DNA of 64,000 nucleotides from Corynebacterium hansenii (GCF_030408795.1 NZ_CP047211.1:2914001-2978000); one strand, 5' to 3'; shown: positions 1 through 8,781, numbered from the stretch's first letter. Numbers and translations are program-made. Notes: generated by a model not told the origin, from the sequence alone.

Positions 1-1
1 C

Positions 2-553
2 GTCCGCCGCATCACCCGCGCCGCCGCGAAAGCGTCCGGGTTCACGTCGGCGGACCAGGTCGCCGATGCCGCACGCGCACTGTGGGACGGCGCCCGCAAT
101 CGGGAGGAGCGGAGGGCCGCGATCGGGCTGCTGCTGGCTCCCGTCGTCAAGCGATTCGTCGGGCCCGGCGTCATGGGCCTGGTCCGGCACATGGTGGTCA
201 CCGGCGCGTGGTGGGACCTCGTCGATGAGCTGGTGCGCGTGCAGCTCATCGTCCGCGACCGCGACCGGGCCGGCGAGGACGCGCGGATGCGCGCCTGGGC
301 GCGCGACGGGAACATGTGGGTGCGCCGGTACGCGATCCTGCACCAGCTGCAGGCCAAGGACGCGACGGATGCGGATTTGCTTGCCGACGTCATCGCGCCG
401 AATGCGGCCGATGCCGAGTTCTTCATTCGCAAGGCCATCGGCTGGGCGCTGCGCGATTACGCGAAAACCGATCCGGAATGGGTCCGCGCATACCTCGCCG
501 CGCACCCGGAATTGTCGCCCCTGTCGCGGCGGGAAGCGGCGAAGCACCTGTGA
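2..553 (+). CDS. DNA alkylation repair protein (AlkD-like HEAT fold), 5' truncated by window edge
   Basis: The frame is open from base 2 and ends at 553; the true start lies outside the window. The visible 183 residues read as the C-terminal half of an AlkD/AlkC-type DNA glycosylase, a family of HEAT-like helical repeats that removes alkylated bases. Supporting motifs are REERRAAIGLLL, a WWDLVDELV helix, WVRRYAILHQL, and the characteristic end WALRDYAKTDPEWVRAYL followed by LSPLSRREAAKHL. Family identity rests on this motif order. Substrate range cannot be read from the sequence. A copy of the dispersed GCTTGACGACG motif lies at 142-152 on the minus strand, inside the codons for PVVKRF. Confidence 0.8.
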   Translation, partial: VRRITRAAAKASGFTSADQVADAARALWDGARNREERRAAIGLLLAPVVKRFVGPGVMGLVRHMVVTGAWWDLVDELVRVQLIVRDRDRAGEDARMRAWARDGNMWVRRYAILHQLQAKDATDADLLADVIAPNAADAEFFIRKAIGWALRDYAKTDPEWVRAYLAAHPELSPLSRREAAKHL

Positions 554-647
554 GGCGCGCGGCGTCCGCGGCGGCTGCGGCGTCCGCGCGCGAAAAGCAC
601 TCCCGCCGCGCGGTGCCGGTCACGCCGGGGCGGCCGGGTCCACGCCG

Positions 648-1274
648 TCAGCGCAGAACCTCGGGGATGTCCGACCACGGCTTCTCCCCGTAGTCGAGAT
701 CCGGCCGCACGTCACCGATGAAGTCCCCGTAGTCGGGCGTCGACAGCTCGAACTCGCCGTACGCGCCGTCGTCGAAAAGCGCTTCGACGGCTTCGACGTC
801 CAGGCCCTCCGGGAAGCCAGCGCCGGTCGCACGCTCCTCGACCGCCTTGACCACGCACTCGTACCAGTCGTCCGGACGGTAACCGCGCTTCGCCCAGTCC
901 CGGTGCACGGTGTCCGCGCCCCGGCCCCAATAGATCATCCGGGCGGTGACGATGTCGCACAGCGGATGGGCGACGATCAGCTTCAGCGGCCAGGGGTCAT
1001 CGTTGTGGCCCCATGCGGCGGCCAGGACGTGCACCGCCCCGGACGAATCCAACGCCGCAATCTTGTCGGCGACCTCCGCGCGATAGGCGTCGGAGCCGAG
1101 TTCCAGGACGCGATCCCGCGCCTCGAGCATCATCCGGTCGCCATCCGAGTCGTCGTCGAGCAGGTCGTCGAGCTCTTCTTCCCAGTCGTCCTCCTCGAGG
1201 TCCATGCACGCGACCTCGATCTCGAGGTAAAGCCGGAACAGGTCATCCAGGTCATTGTTCGTGAGCTGAGTCAT
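648..1274 (-). CDS. DUF4274 domain protein
   Basis: A 208-residue acidic cytoplasmic protein. The centre (about residues 80-120) reads VHVLAAAWGHNDDPWPLKL, then HPLCDIVTARMIYW, which is the DUF4274 pattern of a hydrophobic, DD-containing segment followed by a Cys-Asp-x-x-Thr-Ala helix. Residues 25-50 are an acidic D/E-rich stretch. No enzymatic motif is visible and the family has no assigned function. The ATG at 1274 is preceded by TAGGAT with a 6-bp gap (1281-1286 on the minus strand), so the gene is probably leaderless. It lies just downstream of ugd on the opposite side of a short gap and is not obviously linked to it functionally. Confidence 0.75.
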   Translation of the reverse strand: MTQLTNNDLDDLFRLYLEIEVACMDLEEDDWEEELDDLLDDDSDGDRMMLEARDRVLELGSDAYRAEVADKIAALDSSGAVHVLAAAWGHNDDPWPLKLIVAHPLCDIVTARMIYWGRGADTVHRDWAKRGYRPDDWYECVVKAVEERATGAGFPEGLDVEAVEALFDDGAYGEFELSTPDYGDFIGDVRPDLDYGEKPWSDIPEVLR

Positions 1275-1297
1275 AGCGTGATCCTATCCCACGATGG

Positions 1298-2638
1298 TCA
1301 GCCGCGCCCGAGGCAATTGACGTCCCACCCCGCCTCGCGCCACGCGTCGACCGGCAGGCAGTTGCGGCCGTCGATGAGGCGCTTGGCGGCGACGCGCTCA
1401 CCTGCGGCGACCGGGTCGAGGTTGCGGAACTCGTCCCATTCGGTGGCCACGACGACCATCTCAGCGCCATCGAGAGCGTCGTCGGCCGAATCGCGGTAAT
1501 CGAGGGTCGGGAAGATCTTCCGGGCGTTGCCCATCGCCTGCGGGTCATAGACGCGCACCGCGGCGCCGGCCAGCGACAGCGAACCCGCGATGGACAGCGC
1601 CGGGGAATCGCGGACGTCGTCGGAGTTCGGCTTGAACGCGGCACCGAGCACGGCGACCTGGCGGCCCAGCGCGTTGCCGCCGAAGGCGTCCTTGACCAGG
1701 CCCACGCACTTTTCGCGGCGGCGCATGTTGATCGCGTCGACCTCGCGCAGGAACGTCATCGCCTGGTCGGCGCCGAGCTCGCCGGCGCGGGCCATGAACG
1801 CGCGGATGTCCTTCGGCAGGCAGCCGCCGCCGAATCCCAGGCCCGCGTTGAGGAAGCGCCGGCCGATGCGCGGATCCATGCCGATCGCGTCGGCGAGCAC
1901 CGTGACGTCGGCGCCGGTGGTCTCGCAGATCTCCGACACCGCGTTGATGAACGAGATCTTCGTGGCCAGGAACGCATTGGCCGAGACCTTGACCAGCTCG
2001 GACGTCGGCAGGTCGGTGACGATCATCGGCGTACCGCGGTCGAGGATCGGGGCGAAGCACTCGCGGACGGCATCCTCCGCGCGGGTCGACCCGGCACCCA
2101 GGCCCAGCACCATGCGGTCGGGCTCCAGGGTGTCCTTCACCGCGTGGCCCTCGCGCAGGAACTCGGGGTTCCACGCCAGATCGACGGTCCCCACCGGTTC
2201 GCCACCGCCGGAACGGCCCGCCAGAATCGCATCGGCCCGCTCCTGCAGGCGCGACGCCGTGCCCACCGGCACCGTCGACTTGCCCAGGATCACGTGATCG
2301 CCGGTGATCCGCGCCGCCAGCTCATCGATGACGGCGTCCACGTAGCGCACGTCCGCGGCATTCGAGCCCTTCACCTGCGGCGTGCCCACGCCGACGAAAT
2401 GCAGGGTGGCGAACGAAGCGGCCTCGTCGTAATCCGTCGTGAAGCGAAGCGCCCCGGAATCGACGTGCTTGCGCAGCAGCTCCGGCAGACCGGGCTCGTA
2501 GAACGGCACCCGCCCCTCCGACAGCGCCTCGATCTTGGCGGGGTCGACGTCGACGCCGAGCACCTCGTGCCCCAGCTCGGCCATGCACGCGGCATGGGTC
2601 GCACCCAGATATCCGGTTCCGATGACGGTCATACGCAT
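1298..2638 (-). CDS. ugd: UDP-glucose 6-dehydrogenase
   Basis: Oxidises UDP-glucose to UDP-glucuronate with two NAD+, supplying uronic acid for cell-envelope glycans. The protein begins MRMTVIGTGYLGATHAAC, a Rossmann GxGYxG dinucleotide site. It then shows the substrate loop NPEFLREGHAVKD, the helix segment KVSANAFLATKISFINAVSE, and the catalytic-Cys motif GFGGGCLPKD. The total of 446 residues is normal for the UDP-glucose/GDP-mannose dehydrogenase family. An in-frame upstream ATG exists at 2659, but the ATG at 2638 has CATACT 7 bp before it (2646-2651), typical of a leaderless start, and gives the canonical N-terminus. The neighbouring genes do not suggest a dedicated capsule locus. Confidence 0.92.
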   Translation of the reverse strand: MRMTVIGTGYLGATHAACMAELGHEVLGVDVDPAKIEALSEGRVPFYEPGLPELLRKHVDSGALRFTTDYDEAASFATLHFVGVGTPQVKGSNAADVRYVDAVIDELAARITGDHVILGKSTVPVGTASRLQERADAILAGRSGGGEPVGTVDLAWNPEFLREGHAVKDTLEPDRMVLGLGAGSTRAEDAVRECFAPILDRGTPMIVTDLPTSELVKVSANAFLATKISFINAVSEICETTGADVTVLADAIGMDPRIGRRFLNAGLGFGGGCLPKDIRAFMARAGELGADQAMTFLREVDAINMRRREKCVGLVKDAFGGNALGRQVAVLGAAFKPNSDDVRDSPALSIAGSLSLAGAAVRVYDPQAMGNARKIFPTLDYRDSADDALDGAEMVVVATEWDEFRNLDPVAAGERVAAKRLIDGRNCLPVDAWREAGWDVNCLGRG

Positions 2639-2645
2639 ACCGGCC

Positions 2646-2651
2646 AGTATG
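2646..2651 (-). promoter_or_regulatory. -10 hexamer for leaderless ugd
   Basis: CATACT lies 7 bp before the ATG at 2638 on the minus strand. The spacing places the transcription start at or next to the start codon. Inferred from sequence only. Confidence 0.45.
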
Positions 2652-2926
2652 AGATACATTGCGGCACTTGGCGACTCGGCGACCGCCCCGATTTTCCCAC
2701 CCGACCTGCATTAACCGCGCGTTCACCTGCGGATCATCGGGGCATTACACGTGCACCATCGGCAGTTCACCGCGTTGAGGGGCCGACGCGGCGCGGCAAA
2801 GTGCTGCCGCCCTCCCGCAAAACCCCAGGTCGGCATTTTTCCGGCAGCGGAAATGTGCACTTTCCGACGCCACGCAGGGCGGGCAGCAAGGTCCGGCGCG
2901 CGGCCGCCGGCCGGCAGGCGTCGGCT

Positions 2927-3910
2927 TTACGACGCCCCCGCGCCCAACCAATCCCGCGCGATGAGCTCGGCGCCCGCCTTTTCGTCGCCCGAGGCGCGGA
3001 GGTTCATGGCGGTGAGGTCGGCCGTCGTCAAGCGGGAATTCACCGATTCGAGGGCCCGGCGCGCCGAGTCATCGAGCACATCGCGGCGGGCGAGCGCGAC
3101 GACGTTCTGCGCCGGGATGAGCTGCTTCGGATCCTCCAGCGTGACCACGTCGACGTCGGCGCCGGACGGGTCGCGCAGGGGCGTGGTGGTGTAGATGTCC
3201 GCGATGTCGACGGCGCCATCGGCCAGCGCGCGAATGGTCAACGGGCCGCCGGAATCTCCGTAGACCACCATCTCGAGCGCGCCCCGATCGACGCCGTAGA
3301 CCTTGGCCAGGCCATCCGGGCCATACGGCTGCTGCGCCAACTCCGGGGAGCCGCCGATGCGGATGGCGCCAGCGGCATCGGCGAGTTTGGGCAGGTCGGC
3401 GAGGCTCGCCAGACCGTGCTCGTCGGCGACGGAGCGCAGCACGCGGTAGGCGTCCTTGGACTCGGCTTCGGCCGGTGCGACGGCCTCCAGGTCCTGCGGC
3501 AGGTTCGCGTCGAGGGCGGCGAGCACCCCTGCCGGGTCGGCGCCCTCGGGCACCTCGCCGAAGTAGGCGGCCAGATTGCCGGAGTACTCCGGCACCAGGT
3601 CGACCGATCCTTCCTGCAGGGCGGCCAGGTACACGTCGCGGGCGCCGATTTGCGGGACGACCTCCACGTCGTGGCCCGCCTCGGTCAACGCACGCGCCCA
3701 AATGCGGGCGATGATCTCCGACTCCGGGAACATCGCCGACCCCACCCGCAGTTGCCCGGCGGCGCGGTTGGCGGGGTTCGCGGGATCGAGCGCGCAGGCC
3801 GACAGGCCCGCCAGCGCCGCGGCCGTCGTGGCGGCGCCGGCGAGGAATGCGCGGCGGCTGAGCTTCCTCGGTTGCCTGCCGGGTTGCCGTGTCGGTTGCC
3901 GAGCGTTCAT
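2927..3910 (-). CDS. Osmoprotectant ABC transporter substrate-binding lipoprotein (ProX/OpuCC type)
   Basis: Extracytoplasmic binding protein of a quaternary-amine (glycine betaine/choline/carnitine-type) importer. The N-terminus has a twin-arginine-like SRRAFLAGA followed by a hydrophobic helix and lipobox LSAC, so Cys39 is the likely lipid anchor. The mature part reads like the OpuAC family: VGSAMFPESEIIARIWARAL, LVPEYSGNLAAYFG and IADIYTTTPLRDP. The start was set at 3910 because it overlaps the permease stop as ATGA; the longer upstream frame only shadows the permease gene. It is last in a four-gene operon (ATPase, permease, permease, binding protein), the same set as proXVWZ of mycobacteria. 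The stop codon is embedded in a GCTTTACGACG motif (2924-2934), and a GCTTGACGACG copy lies at 3023-3033. Confidence 0.9.
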   Translation of the reverse strand: MNARQPTRQPGRQPRKLSRRAFLAGAATTAAALAGLSACALDPANPANRAAGQLRVGSAMFPESEIIARIWARALTEAGHDVEVVPQIGARDVYLAALQEGSVDLVPEYSGNLAAYFGEVPEGADPAGVLAALDANLPQDLEAVAPAEAESKDAYRVLRSVADEHGLASLADLPKLADAAGAIRIGGSPELAQQPYGPDGLAKVYGVDRGALEMVVYGDSGGPLTIRALADGAVDIADIYTTTPLRDPSGADVDVVTLEDPKQLIPAQNVVALARRDVLDDSARRALESVNSRLTTADLTAMNLRASGDEKAGAELIARDWLGAGAS

Positions 3911-4632
3911 CGGGTCCCTCCCGTCCGCGCGCCCACCCTGGCCAGGGACTTCTCCGCGACCGTGAACGCCAGGTCGGTGATCAGCGCAAGGGCAGCGACG
4001 AGCACCGCCGCCCCGAGCATGACTCCGTAATCGCGCACGGCCAGCGAGTCGAGCAGGAACCGCCCCAGCCCGCCGAGCCCCAGGTACGCGGCGATGGTCG
4101 CGGTGGCCACCACCTGCAGCCACGCCGACCGCAGCCCGCCGACGAGCACCGGCATGGCCAGCGGGAACTCGACCTGGCCGATGACCTGCTTCGTGGAATG
4201 CCCCATCGCGTAGGCGGCGTCGATGACGGACCGGTCGATGGACCGGAACCCCGACGCCGTGCCCGCGAGAATCGGCGGCACCGCCAGGATGACCAGCACG
4301 ATCGTCGACGGGATCAGCGGCAGCGTGACGCCCGCCGGGATGATCAGGGCGAGGAACGTCAGCAGGCCCAGCGACGGCATCGCGCGCAGGATGCCCGACG
4401 CGCCGAGCACCACGCCCTGCCCGCGGCCGGTGTGCCCGACGACGACGCCCAGCGCGATGCCGATGACCGCCGCGATGGCGGTGGCCAGCAGGGAATACCC
4501 GAGGTGCTCCAGAAGCCGGGCGCCGATGCCGGCGTCGCCGGACCACGAGTCGCCCGACGTCAACCACGCCCACGCCTGCGCGACGACGTTCCGGTCGGTG
4601 GCCGAGTCGGCCGCGGCGACGACGATGCTCAT
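3907..4632 (-). CDS. Osmoprotectant ABC transporter permease 2
   Basis: A 241-residue inner-membrane subunit with about six hydrophobic segments and the BPD_transp_1 signature around residues 140-200 (IDAAYAMGHSTKQVIGQVEFPLAMP: the EAA-like cytoplasmic loop that docks on the ATPase). The ends LGYSLLATAIAAVIGIALGVVVGH and ATIAAYLGLGGLGRFLLDSL are typical of ProW/OpuCB permeases. It overlaps the next gene by ATGA at 3907-3910 and the previous gene by ATGA at 4629-4632, so translation is probably coupled. The role in compatible-solute import is inferred from the operon and from family resemblance; the exact ligand is not readable. Confidence 0.9.
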   Translation of the reverse strand: MSIVVAAADSATDRNVVAQAWAWLTSGDSWSGDAGIGARLLEHLGYSLLATAIAAVIGIALGVVVGHTGRGQGVVLGASGILRAMPSLGLLTFLALIIPAGVTLPLIPSTIVLVILAVPPILAGTASGFRSIDRSVIDAAYAMGHSTKQVIGQVEFPLAMPVLVGGLRSAWLQVVATATIAAYLGLGGLGRFLLDSLAVRDYGVMLGAAVLVAALALITDLAFTVAEKSLARVGARTGGTR

Positions 4633-5333
4633 GACGCCACCCCCGCCTTGCTCCGCCTTCCGAACAACCCCGTCTTACCGGGCTTCCCCGCGCCCGCCCG
4701 GGACCACGGCATGAGCACCTTGCCCAACGCGACCAGCACCACGTCGAAGACCAGCGCCACCACCGCCGTGCCGATCACCCCGGCGAGGATCTCCGTCGGA
4801 AAGCTGCGGTTGAACCCGTCGGTGAAGAAGTACCCCAGCCCGTGCACGCCGACCAGCGAACCGACGCTGACCAGCGACACCGTCGACGCCGACACGACGC
4901 GCGCGCCGGCGAGCAGCACCGGCCCGGCGAGGGGCAGTTCGACGGTCAGGATCCGCCGCCAGGCCGGGTACCCCATCGATTTCGCGGCGTCGCGCGCGGC
5001 GGGCGGCACGGAGCCGAACGCGTCGGCTGCGGTGCGCGTCATCAGCGCCACGCCATAGGCGGCCAACGCCACCTGCACGTTCAGCGGCGACAGCACGGAA
5101 GTGCCCAGCACCAGGGGCAACATCACGAACAGCGCCAGCGACGGAATGGCATACAGCAGTCCCGCCCCGCCCACGATCGCTCCGCGGAATGCTTTGCGAC
5201 GCGACGCCGCGAAGCCCAACGGCACCGAAATGAGCACCGCCGCGATGATCGGCGGAATCGACAGCCACACGTGCGTCCACGTCAGATCGACGATCTGCGC
5301 GAAATTGTCGGCGAACCAGGACCAGCGGATCAT
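4629..5333 (-). CDS. Osmoprotectant ABC transporter permease 1
   Basis: A 234-residue permease paralogous to the one downstream, with the EAA-type loop RDAAKSMGYPAWRRILTVELPLAGPVLL and the end VGVHGLGYFFTDGFNRSFPTEILAGVIGTAVVALVFDVVLVALGKVLMPW. Having two different permeases matches the OpuC/OpuB and mycobacterial ProW/ProZ arrangement rather than the single homodimeric permease of OpuA. It overlaps by ATGA with both neighbours. A GCTTTGCGACG motif copy lies at 5191-5201 inside the coding sequence (SRRKAF), using an AAA and a GCA codon, which are unusual in this GC-rich frame. Confidence 0.9.
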   Translation of the reverse strand: MIRWSWFADNFAQIVDLTWTHVWLSIPPIIAAVLISVPLGFAASRRKAFRGAIVGGAGLLYAIPSLALFVMLPLVLGTSVLSPLNVQVALAAYGVALMTRTAADAFGSVPPAARDAAKSMGYPAWRRILTVELPLAGPVLLAGARVVSASTVSLVSVGSLVGVHGLGYFFTDGFNRSFPTEILAGVIGTAVVALVFDVVLVALGKVLMPWSRAGAGKPGKTGLFGRRSKAGVAS

Positions 5334-6211
5334 GGCGACCTCTCCCCTAGGTCGTTTTTTCCTCCGCCGTTCTGGCCTCCGCCGCTCTCCCCGTAATCGC
5401 GGAGCACCCCGGCGACGCGGCCGCGGGCGTCGAGGACGCGGTCGCCGTCGACGCGCAGGCGGCGGGAATCGGCGTCGATGAACTCGCGGACGAAGTCATC
5501 GGCGGGCTTTTCGATCAGCTCCCACGGCGGGCTCTGCTGCGCGATGCGGCCGCCCTTCTCCAGCAGCACCACCTCGTCGCCGAGGTGCAGGGCCTCGGAG
5601 ATGTCGTGGGTGACGAAGACGATGGTGCAGTCCAGCTCCGCCTGCAGCCGCGTGACCTCAGCCTGCAGCTCACGGCGGACGATCGGGTCGACGGCGGCGA
5701 AGGGCTCGTCCATGAGCAGGATGCCGGAATCCGCCGCCAGCGCGCGGGCCACGCCGACGCGCTGCTGCTGGCCGCCGGACAACTGTGACGGGTAGCGGTC
5801 GGCCACCGAGGGGTCGAGGCCGACCAGCTCGATGAGCTCCATCGCCCGCTCCCGGGCCTCCCGCTTCGGCACGCCATTGAGCCGCGGGACCGTGCCCACG
5901 TTGTCCGCGACCGTGCGGTGCGGGAGCAGGCCGCCGTTCTGCATGACGTAGCCGATGCCGCGGCGCAGCTGGACGGGGTCGCGGTCGGCGACGTCCTCGC
6001 CGCCGATGAGCACCCGCCCCGACGTCGGCTCGACCATGCGGTTGATCATCCGCAGCAGCGTCGTCTTGCCGCAGCCCGAGGACCCGACCAGCACCGTCAC
6101 CGCGTTGCGGCGGATGTCCAGGTTGACGCCGTCGACGACGGGCGGCCCTGCCCCGTAGGACTTGGACACGCCCTCGAACCGGATGGCGGGATCGGCTGTT
6201 TCAGCGTCCAT
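5330..6211 (-). CDS. Osmoprotectant ABC transporter ATP-binding protein (ProV/OpuCA type)
   Basis: A 293-residue ATPase that drives the quaternary-amine importer. Walker A is GSSGCGKTT (residues 43-51), followed by the Q-loop YVMQNGGLLPHRTV, signature LSGGQQQRVGVARAL, Walker B ILLMDEP and the switch histidine FVTHD. The PHRTVADN segment after the Q-loop is typical of glycine-betaine ATPases. The C-terminus is short and lacks a full CBS pair, ending in a Gly/Asn-rich tail, so the ionic-strength sensing of OpuA by CBS domains is probably absent. A GTG at 6235 is possible, but the ATG at 6211 has TACCGT 7 bp upstream (6219-6224) and fits the leaderless pattern. First gene of the operon. Confidence 0.92.
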   Translation of the reverse strand: MDAETADPAIRFEGVSKSYGAGPPVVDGVNLDIRRNAVTVLVGSSGCGKTTLLRMINRMVEPTSGRVLIGGEDVADRDPVQLRRGIGYVMQNGGLLPHRTVADNVGTVPRLNGVPKREARERAMELIELVGLDPSVADRYPSQLSGGQQQRVGVARALAADSGILLMDEPFAAVDPIVRRELQAEVTRLQAELDCTIVFVTHDISEALHLGDEVVLLEKGGRIAQQSPPWELIEKPADDFVREFIDADSRRLRVDGDRVLDARGRVAGVLRDYGESGGGQNGGGKNDLGERSP

Positions 6212-6218
6212 ACCAACC

Positions 6219-6224
6219 ACGGTA
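6219..6224 (-). promoter_or_regulatory. -10 hexamer for the osmoprotectant transporter operon
   Basis: TACCGT lies 7 bp before the ATG at 6211 on the minus strand, compatible with leaderless transcription of the four-gene operon. No operator is evident around it. Confidence 0.4.
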
Positions 6225-6372
6225 GCCGCAAACACCGGGGGTTACCGGCGATCACCGGGGTTCCGTGGCGAACGTGACCGAATCGTCGCAAAGCGAAACG
6301 CCGGGCCGAACGGCCCCGGCCGGCCCCATGCCCGCGCCCCCGTGCCCGGAACCAGGGCCGGGGCCGCGGGGG

Positions 6373-6945
6373 CTACCGGAAGTTCAGGTACGCCTTCGAC
6401 GGCGTCGGCCCGCGCTGCCCCTGGTACTTCGAACCGAGCGCGCCGGAACCGTAGGGCACCTCGGCGGGCGAGGTCATGCGGAACAGCGCCAACTGCCCGA
6501 CCTTCATGCCCGGCCACAGCGAAATGGGCAGGTTGGCGACGTTCGACAGCTCGAGCGTGATGTGACCCGAGAACCCCGGATCGATGAAACCGGCGGTGGA
6601 ATGCGTCAGCAGGCCCAGGCGCCCCAGCGACGACTTGCCCTCCAGGCGGCCGGCCAAATGCGGCGGGATGGTGAACTTCTCCAGCGTCGACGCCAGCACG
6701 AACTCACCCGGGTGCAGCACGAACGCCTCGTCCCACGGCACCTCGCGCAGGGTGGTCAGCTCCTCCTGCGGCAGCTTCGGGTCGATGTGCGTGTACCGCG
6801 AGTTGTTGAACACGCGGAAGAACTGGTCCAGGCGCACGTCGATCGACGACGGCTGGATCATCTCCTCGTCCAACGGATCCACGCCCAGGCGGGCGTCATC
6901 GTCGGCGGAGAGGGCGGCGCGGATGTCACGGTCGGAGAGCAGCAC
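6373..6945 (-). CDS. dcd: dCTP deaminase (probably dUMP-forming)
   Basis: Nucleotide-pool enzyme converting dCTP toward dUMP for thymidylate synthesis. The 190 residues run [68 protein letters not shown] and end [18 protein letters not shown]. The [21 protein letters not shown] core and the SSLGR phosphate loop are shared with the M. tuberculosis Dcd:Dut enzyme, which deaminates and cleaves in one step. The bifunctional activity is inferred by that resemblance. The start is GTG at 6945, with TAGGGT 6 bp before it (6952-6957), so it is probably leaderless. Confidence 0.93.
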   Translation of the reverse strand: MLLSDRDIRAALSADDDARLGVDPLDEEMIQPSSIDVRLDQFFRVFNNSRYTHIDPKLPQEELTTLREVPWDEAFVLHPGEFVLASTLEKFTIPPHLAGRLEGKSSLGRLGLLTHSTAGFIDPGFSGHITLELSNVANLPISLWPGMKVGQLALFRMTSPAEVPYGSGALGSKYQGQRGPTPSKAYLNFR

Positions 6946-6951
6946 GCCCCC

Positions 6952-6957
6952 ACCCTA
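6952..6957 (-). promoter_or_regulatory. -10 hexamer for leaderless dcd
   Basis: TAGGGT lies 6 bp before the GTG start at 6945 on the minus strand. A G-run fills the gap; it is not a spaced Shine-Dalgarno. Confidence 0.45.
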
Positions 6958-7070
6958 CCGGCCCGAAGGTCGGGCGAAACGGGGGTCGCGGCAAAGCTCC
7001 CTGGGTTTTTGCGGAACGCGCCCGGGGCGGTGCTACATTAATGGCGGAAGAGATGCTCCATCTCCTCGAT

Positions 7071-7144
7071 GCCGATGTAGTTCAATGGTAGAACTCCTGC
7101 TTCCCAAGCAGGCGGCGCGGGTTCGATTCCCGTCATCGGCTCCA
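7071..7144 (+). tRNA. tRNA-Gly(CCC)
   Basis: A complete cloverleaf. The acceptor stem is GCCGATG (7071-7077) paired with CATCGGC (7134-7140), and the D-arm is TTCAATGGTAGAA. The anticodon stem CCTGC/GCAGG encloses loop TTCCCAA, giving anticodon CCC. The T-arm has loop GTTCGATTCC. Discriminator T7141 is followed by an encoded CCA (7142-7144). A possible -10 (TACATT, 7034-7039) lies about 30 bp upstream and a strong terminator directly follows. Confidence 0.97.
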
Positions 7145-7147
7145 CTG

Positions 7148-7183
7148 AAACCCCCTGACCAGCATGGACTGGCCAGGGGGTTT
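7148..7183 (+). terminator. Rho-independent terminator of tRNA-Gly
   Basis: Inverted repeat with arms AAACCCCCTGACCAG and CTGGCCAGGGGGTTT, a single A/C mismatch, a 6-nt loop, and a T-run formed by the end of the 3' arm. It begins 4 nt after the tRNA CCA. Confidence 0.9.
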
Positions 7184-7311
7184 CGCGTATTCGGGGCCGC
7201 GGGCCCGGAAATGCACGGATTGCGCGCAAATCGGGTGGCACGTCACGGCCCCGTGCCGTCGCTTATTCTGGCCCCAGAAAACGCCGACGACGCCGACGAC
7301 GAGGAGCGCGC

Positions 7312-8184
7312 GTGCTCACTCCCCGCAAGTCCCAGCGGAACCGCTTCGAAGCCCGCTTCGCCCCGGAGCCCATCGAGATCGTGATCCTGACCGGAGAATC
7401 CGGGACCACCGCATTCAGGGCGCGCGGGGACTCGCTCTACACGGCGTCACAGGAGTTCCTCGCCTACATCGACGATCGGGGTGACCTGCACGAGGTCGGG
7501 GATAGCGTCAGTTGGCTCGCCGACGAGTCGGAACGCGGCGGCTGGATCCATGACCTGAGGGGATTCACGCAGTACCAATTGCGGGTGCGCCGTGCGCTGC
7601 CGCCCACCGCCGAGGACATCCGGCGCCGCGCCGAACTCGGCGTGACCACCCCGCCCCCGACCAACGAACACCGGTTCATGCTGGTCGAGGTCCTCCGGCG
7701 CGATCTCCGCATCGAAGCGCTTGACGCCGTCGAGACGGTCTACCGGACGCCGAAAACCATGCAGGTCGCGGGGCGGGAGTTGCTGCTCGACCGGCGATTC
7801 AGTCCTCACCAGTACGAGGGCACCGTGGACTGGCTGGGAAATGAGGTGCGCCTGAGTTTGGAATGCGACGACGATGACGCCGACACCGCCGTCACCGCCG
7901 CGAAGGCGCTCGACGCAATGCTCGCCGATGCGGCCGGCTGGGATGCGAGGATCCGCGACTACGCCGCCCGCGAGCTGGCCGACCTGGCCACCGACTGGTC
8001 CGAGGACGGCGTGCCGGTCACCCCGGACGACTTCGCGCGGCGGGTGCGGCCGACCGACCTGAGCATCGACCGGGACGGCGATGTGACGTTCCACCTCGAC
8101 GACGACGGCATGTTCGCCGGGCATTCGATCGAGGTGAGCGGCGACGTCGATGGCTCGCTCACGGAGGCGTCCATCGCGGGCTGA
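7312..8184 (+). CDS. DUF2262 domain protein
   Basis: A 290-residue soluble acidic protein. The C-terminal half (about residues 150-290) matches DUF2262: RDYAARELADLATDW, VTPDDFARRVRPTDLSID, VTFHLDDDGMFAGHSIEVSGDVDG and a final ASIAG. The N-terminal half contains a separate beta-rich segment (IEIVILTGESG, FLAYIDDRGD, RGFTQYQLRVRRAL) that I do not recognise. DUF2262 proteins have no established function. The start GTG at 7312 has a good AGGAG 8 bp upstream (GACGAGGAGCGCGC). The gene is preceded by the tRNA terminator and is probably monocistronic, with the GyrI-like gene following after a 75-bp gap. Confidence 0.7.
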   Translation: MLTPRKSQRNRFEARFAPEPIEIVILTGESGTTAFRARGDSLYTASQEFLAYIDDRGDLHEVGDSVSWLADESERGGWIHDLRGFTQYQLRVRRALPPTAEDIRRRAELGVTTPPPTNEHRFMLVEVLRRDLRIEALDAVETVYRTPKTMQVAGRELLLDRRFSPHQYEGTVDWLGNEVRLSLECDDDDADTAVTAAKALDAMLADAAGWDARIRDYAARELADLATDWSEDGVPVTPDDFARRVRPTDLSIDRDGDVTFHLDDDGMFAGHSIEVSGDVDGSLTEASIAG

Positions 8185-8259
8185 GCACGTGCGGGAGCGC
8201 CCCGCGTATCCTCGCGGGCACCTTCCCTCCCTCCGCCCCCTCCCCGCCAGGAGCCCGCC

Positions 8260-8781
8260 ATGTCCGATCCGTGCAATCCCAGCGAAGCCCCCTTCACCGT
8301 CGACGACTCGCGCGCGGTGCCGACCGCCGTCATCCGCGCCTTCGACGTGGCCGTCGATGACCTCTCCCCGCTTTTCGACGCCGCATTCGGAGCATTGTTC
8401 CCCGCGCTCGCGGGAGCGGGGCTGTCCCCCGCCGGGGCCCCGTTCGCCCTGTACCCGCGTTTTTCCGACGACTGGTCCCGCTGCGACGTCGAAATCGGCG
8501 TGCCCCTCCACGCCCCCATGGAAGGCGTCGCCGCCGCGCCCAGCGCCGGCGGCCGCAACATGGAAGTCGAGCCCTCCGAGCTGCCCGCCGGCAAGGTCGC
8601 CTCGCGGCTGTACCAGGGCGGTTACGACGGCCTCGGGGCCGCGTGGCAGGAGTTCACCGACGCGCTCGTCGCCGCCGGACACACGCCCGCGATGCCGTGC
8701 TGGGAGGTCTATCTGACGGAACCGGGGCCCGACTCCGACCCGGCGGACATGCGCACCGGGCTGAACACCCGCGTGGAGTGA
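8260..8781 (+). CDS. GyrI-like / AraC effector-binding domain protein
   Basis: A 173-residue stand-alone effector-binding (GyrI-like) fold. Family landmarks are AGAGLSPAGAPFALYPRFS (strand-turn with a PxxxY-type pocket), a DVEIGVPL strand containing the usual acidic-aromatic pair, ELPAGKVASRLYQGGYDGLGAAWQEFTDALVAAGH and a terminal CWEVYLTEPGPDSDPADMRTGL. Such domains bind small hydrophobic or cationic ligands and can hydrolyse or sequester toxins; no HTH is fused here, so direct DNA binding is unlikely. RBS AGGAG precedes the ATG (GCCAGGAGCCCGCC), and a TATCCT -10 lies near 8206. A GCTTTTCGACG sequence (8370-8380) uses a rare CTT codon. Confidence 0.75.
   Translation: MSDPCNPSEAPFTVDDSRAVPTAVIRAFDVAVDDLSPLFDAAFGALFPALAGAGLSPAGAPFALYPRFSDDWSRCDVEIGVPLHAPMEGVAAAPSAGGRNMEVEPSELPAGKVASRLYQGGYDGLGAAWQEFTDALVAAGHTPAMPCWEVYLTEPGPDSDPADMRTGLNTRVE

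Noticed and set aside
2760..2900. Possible small RNA between ugd and the ProX-like gene
   Set aside because: Only scattered short complementarities (for example AAAGTGC with GCACTTT) and no clear promoter or terminator.
3911..4573. Extension of the ProX-like gene into the permease region
   Set aside because: Out-of-frame shadow of the permease; the ATGA overlap and signal peptide fix the start at 3910.
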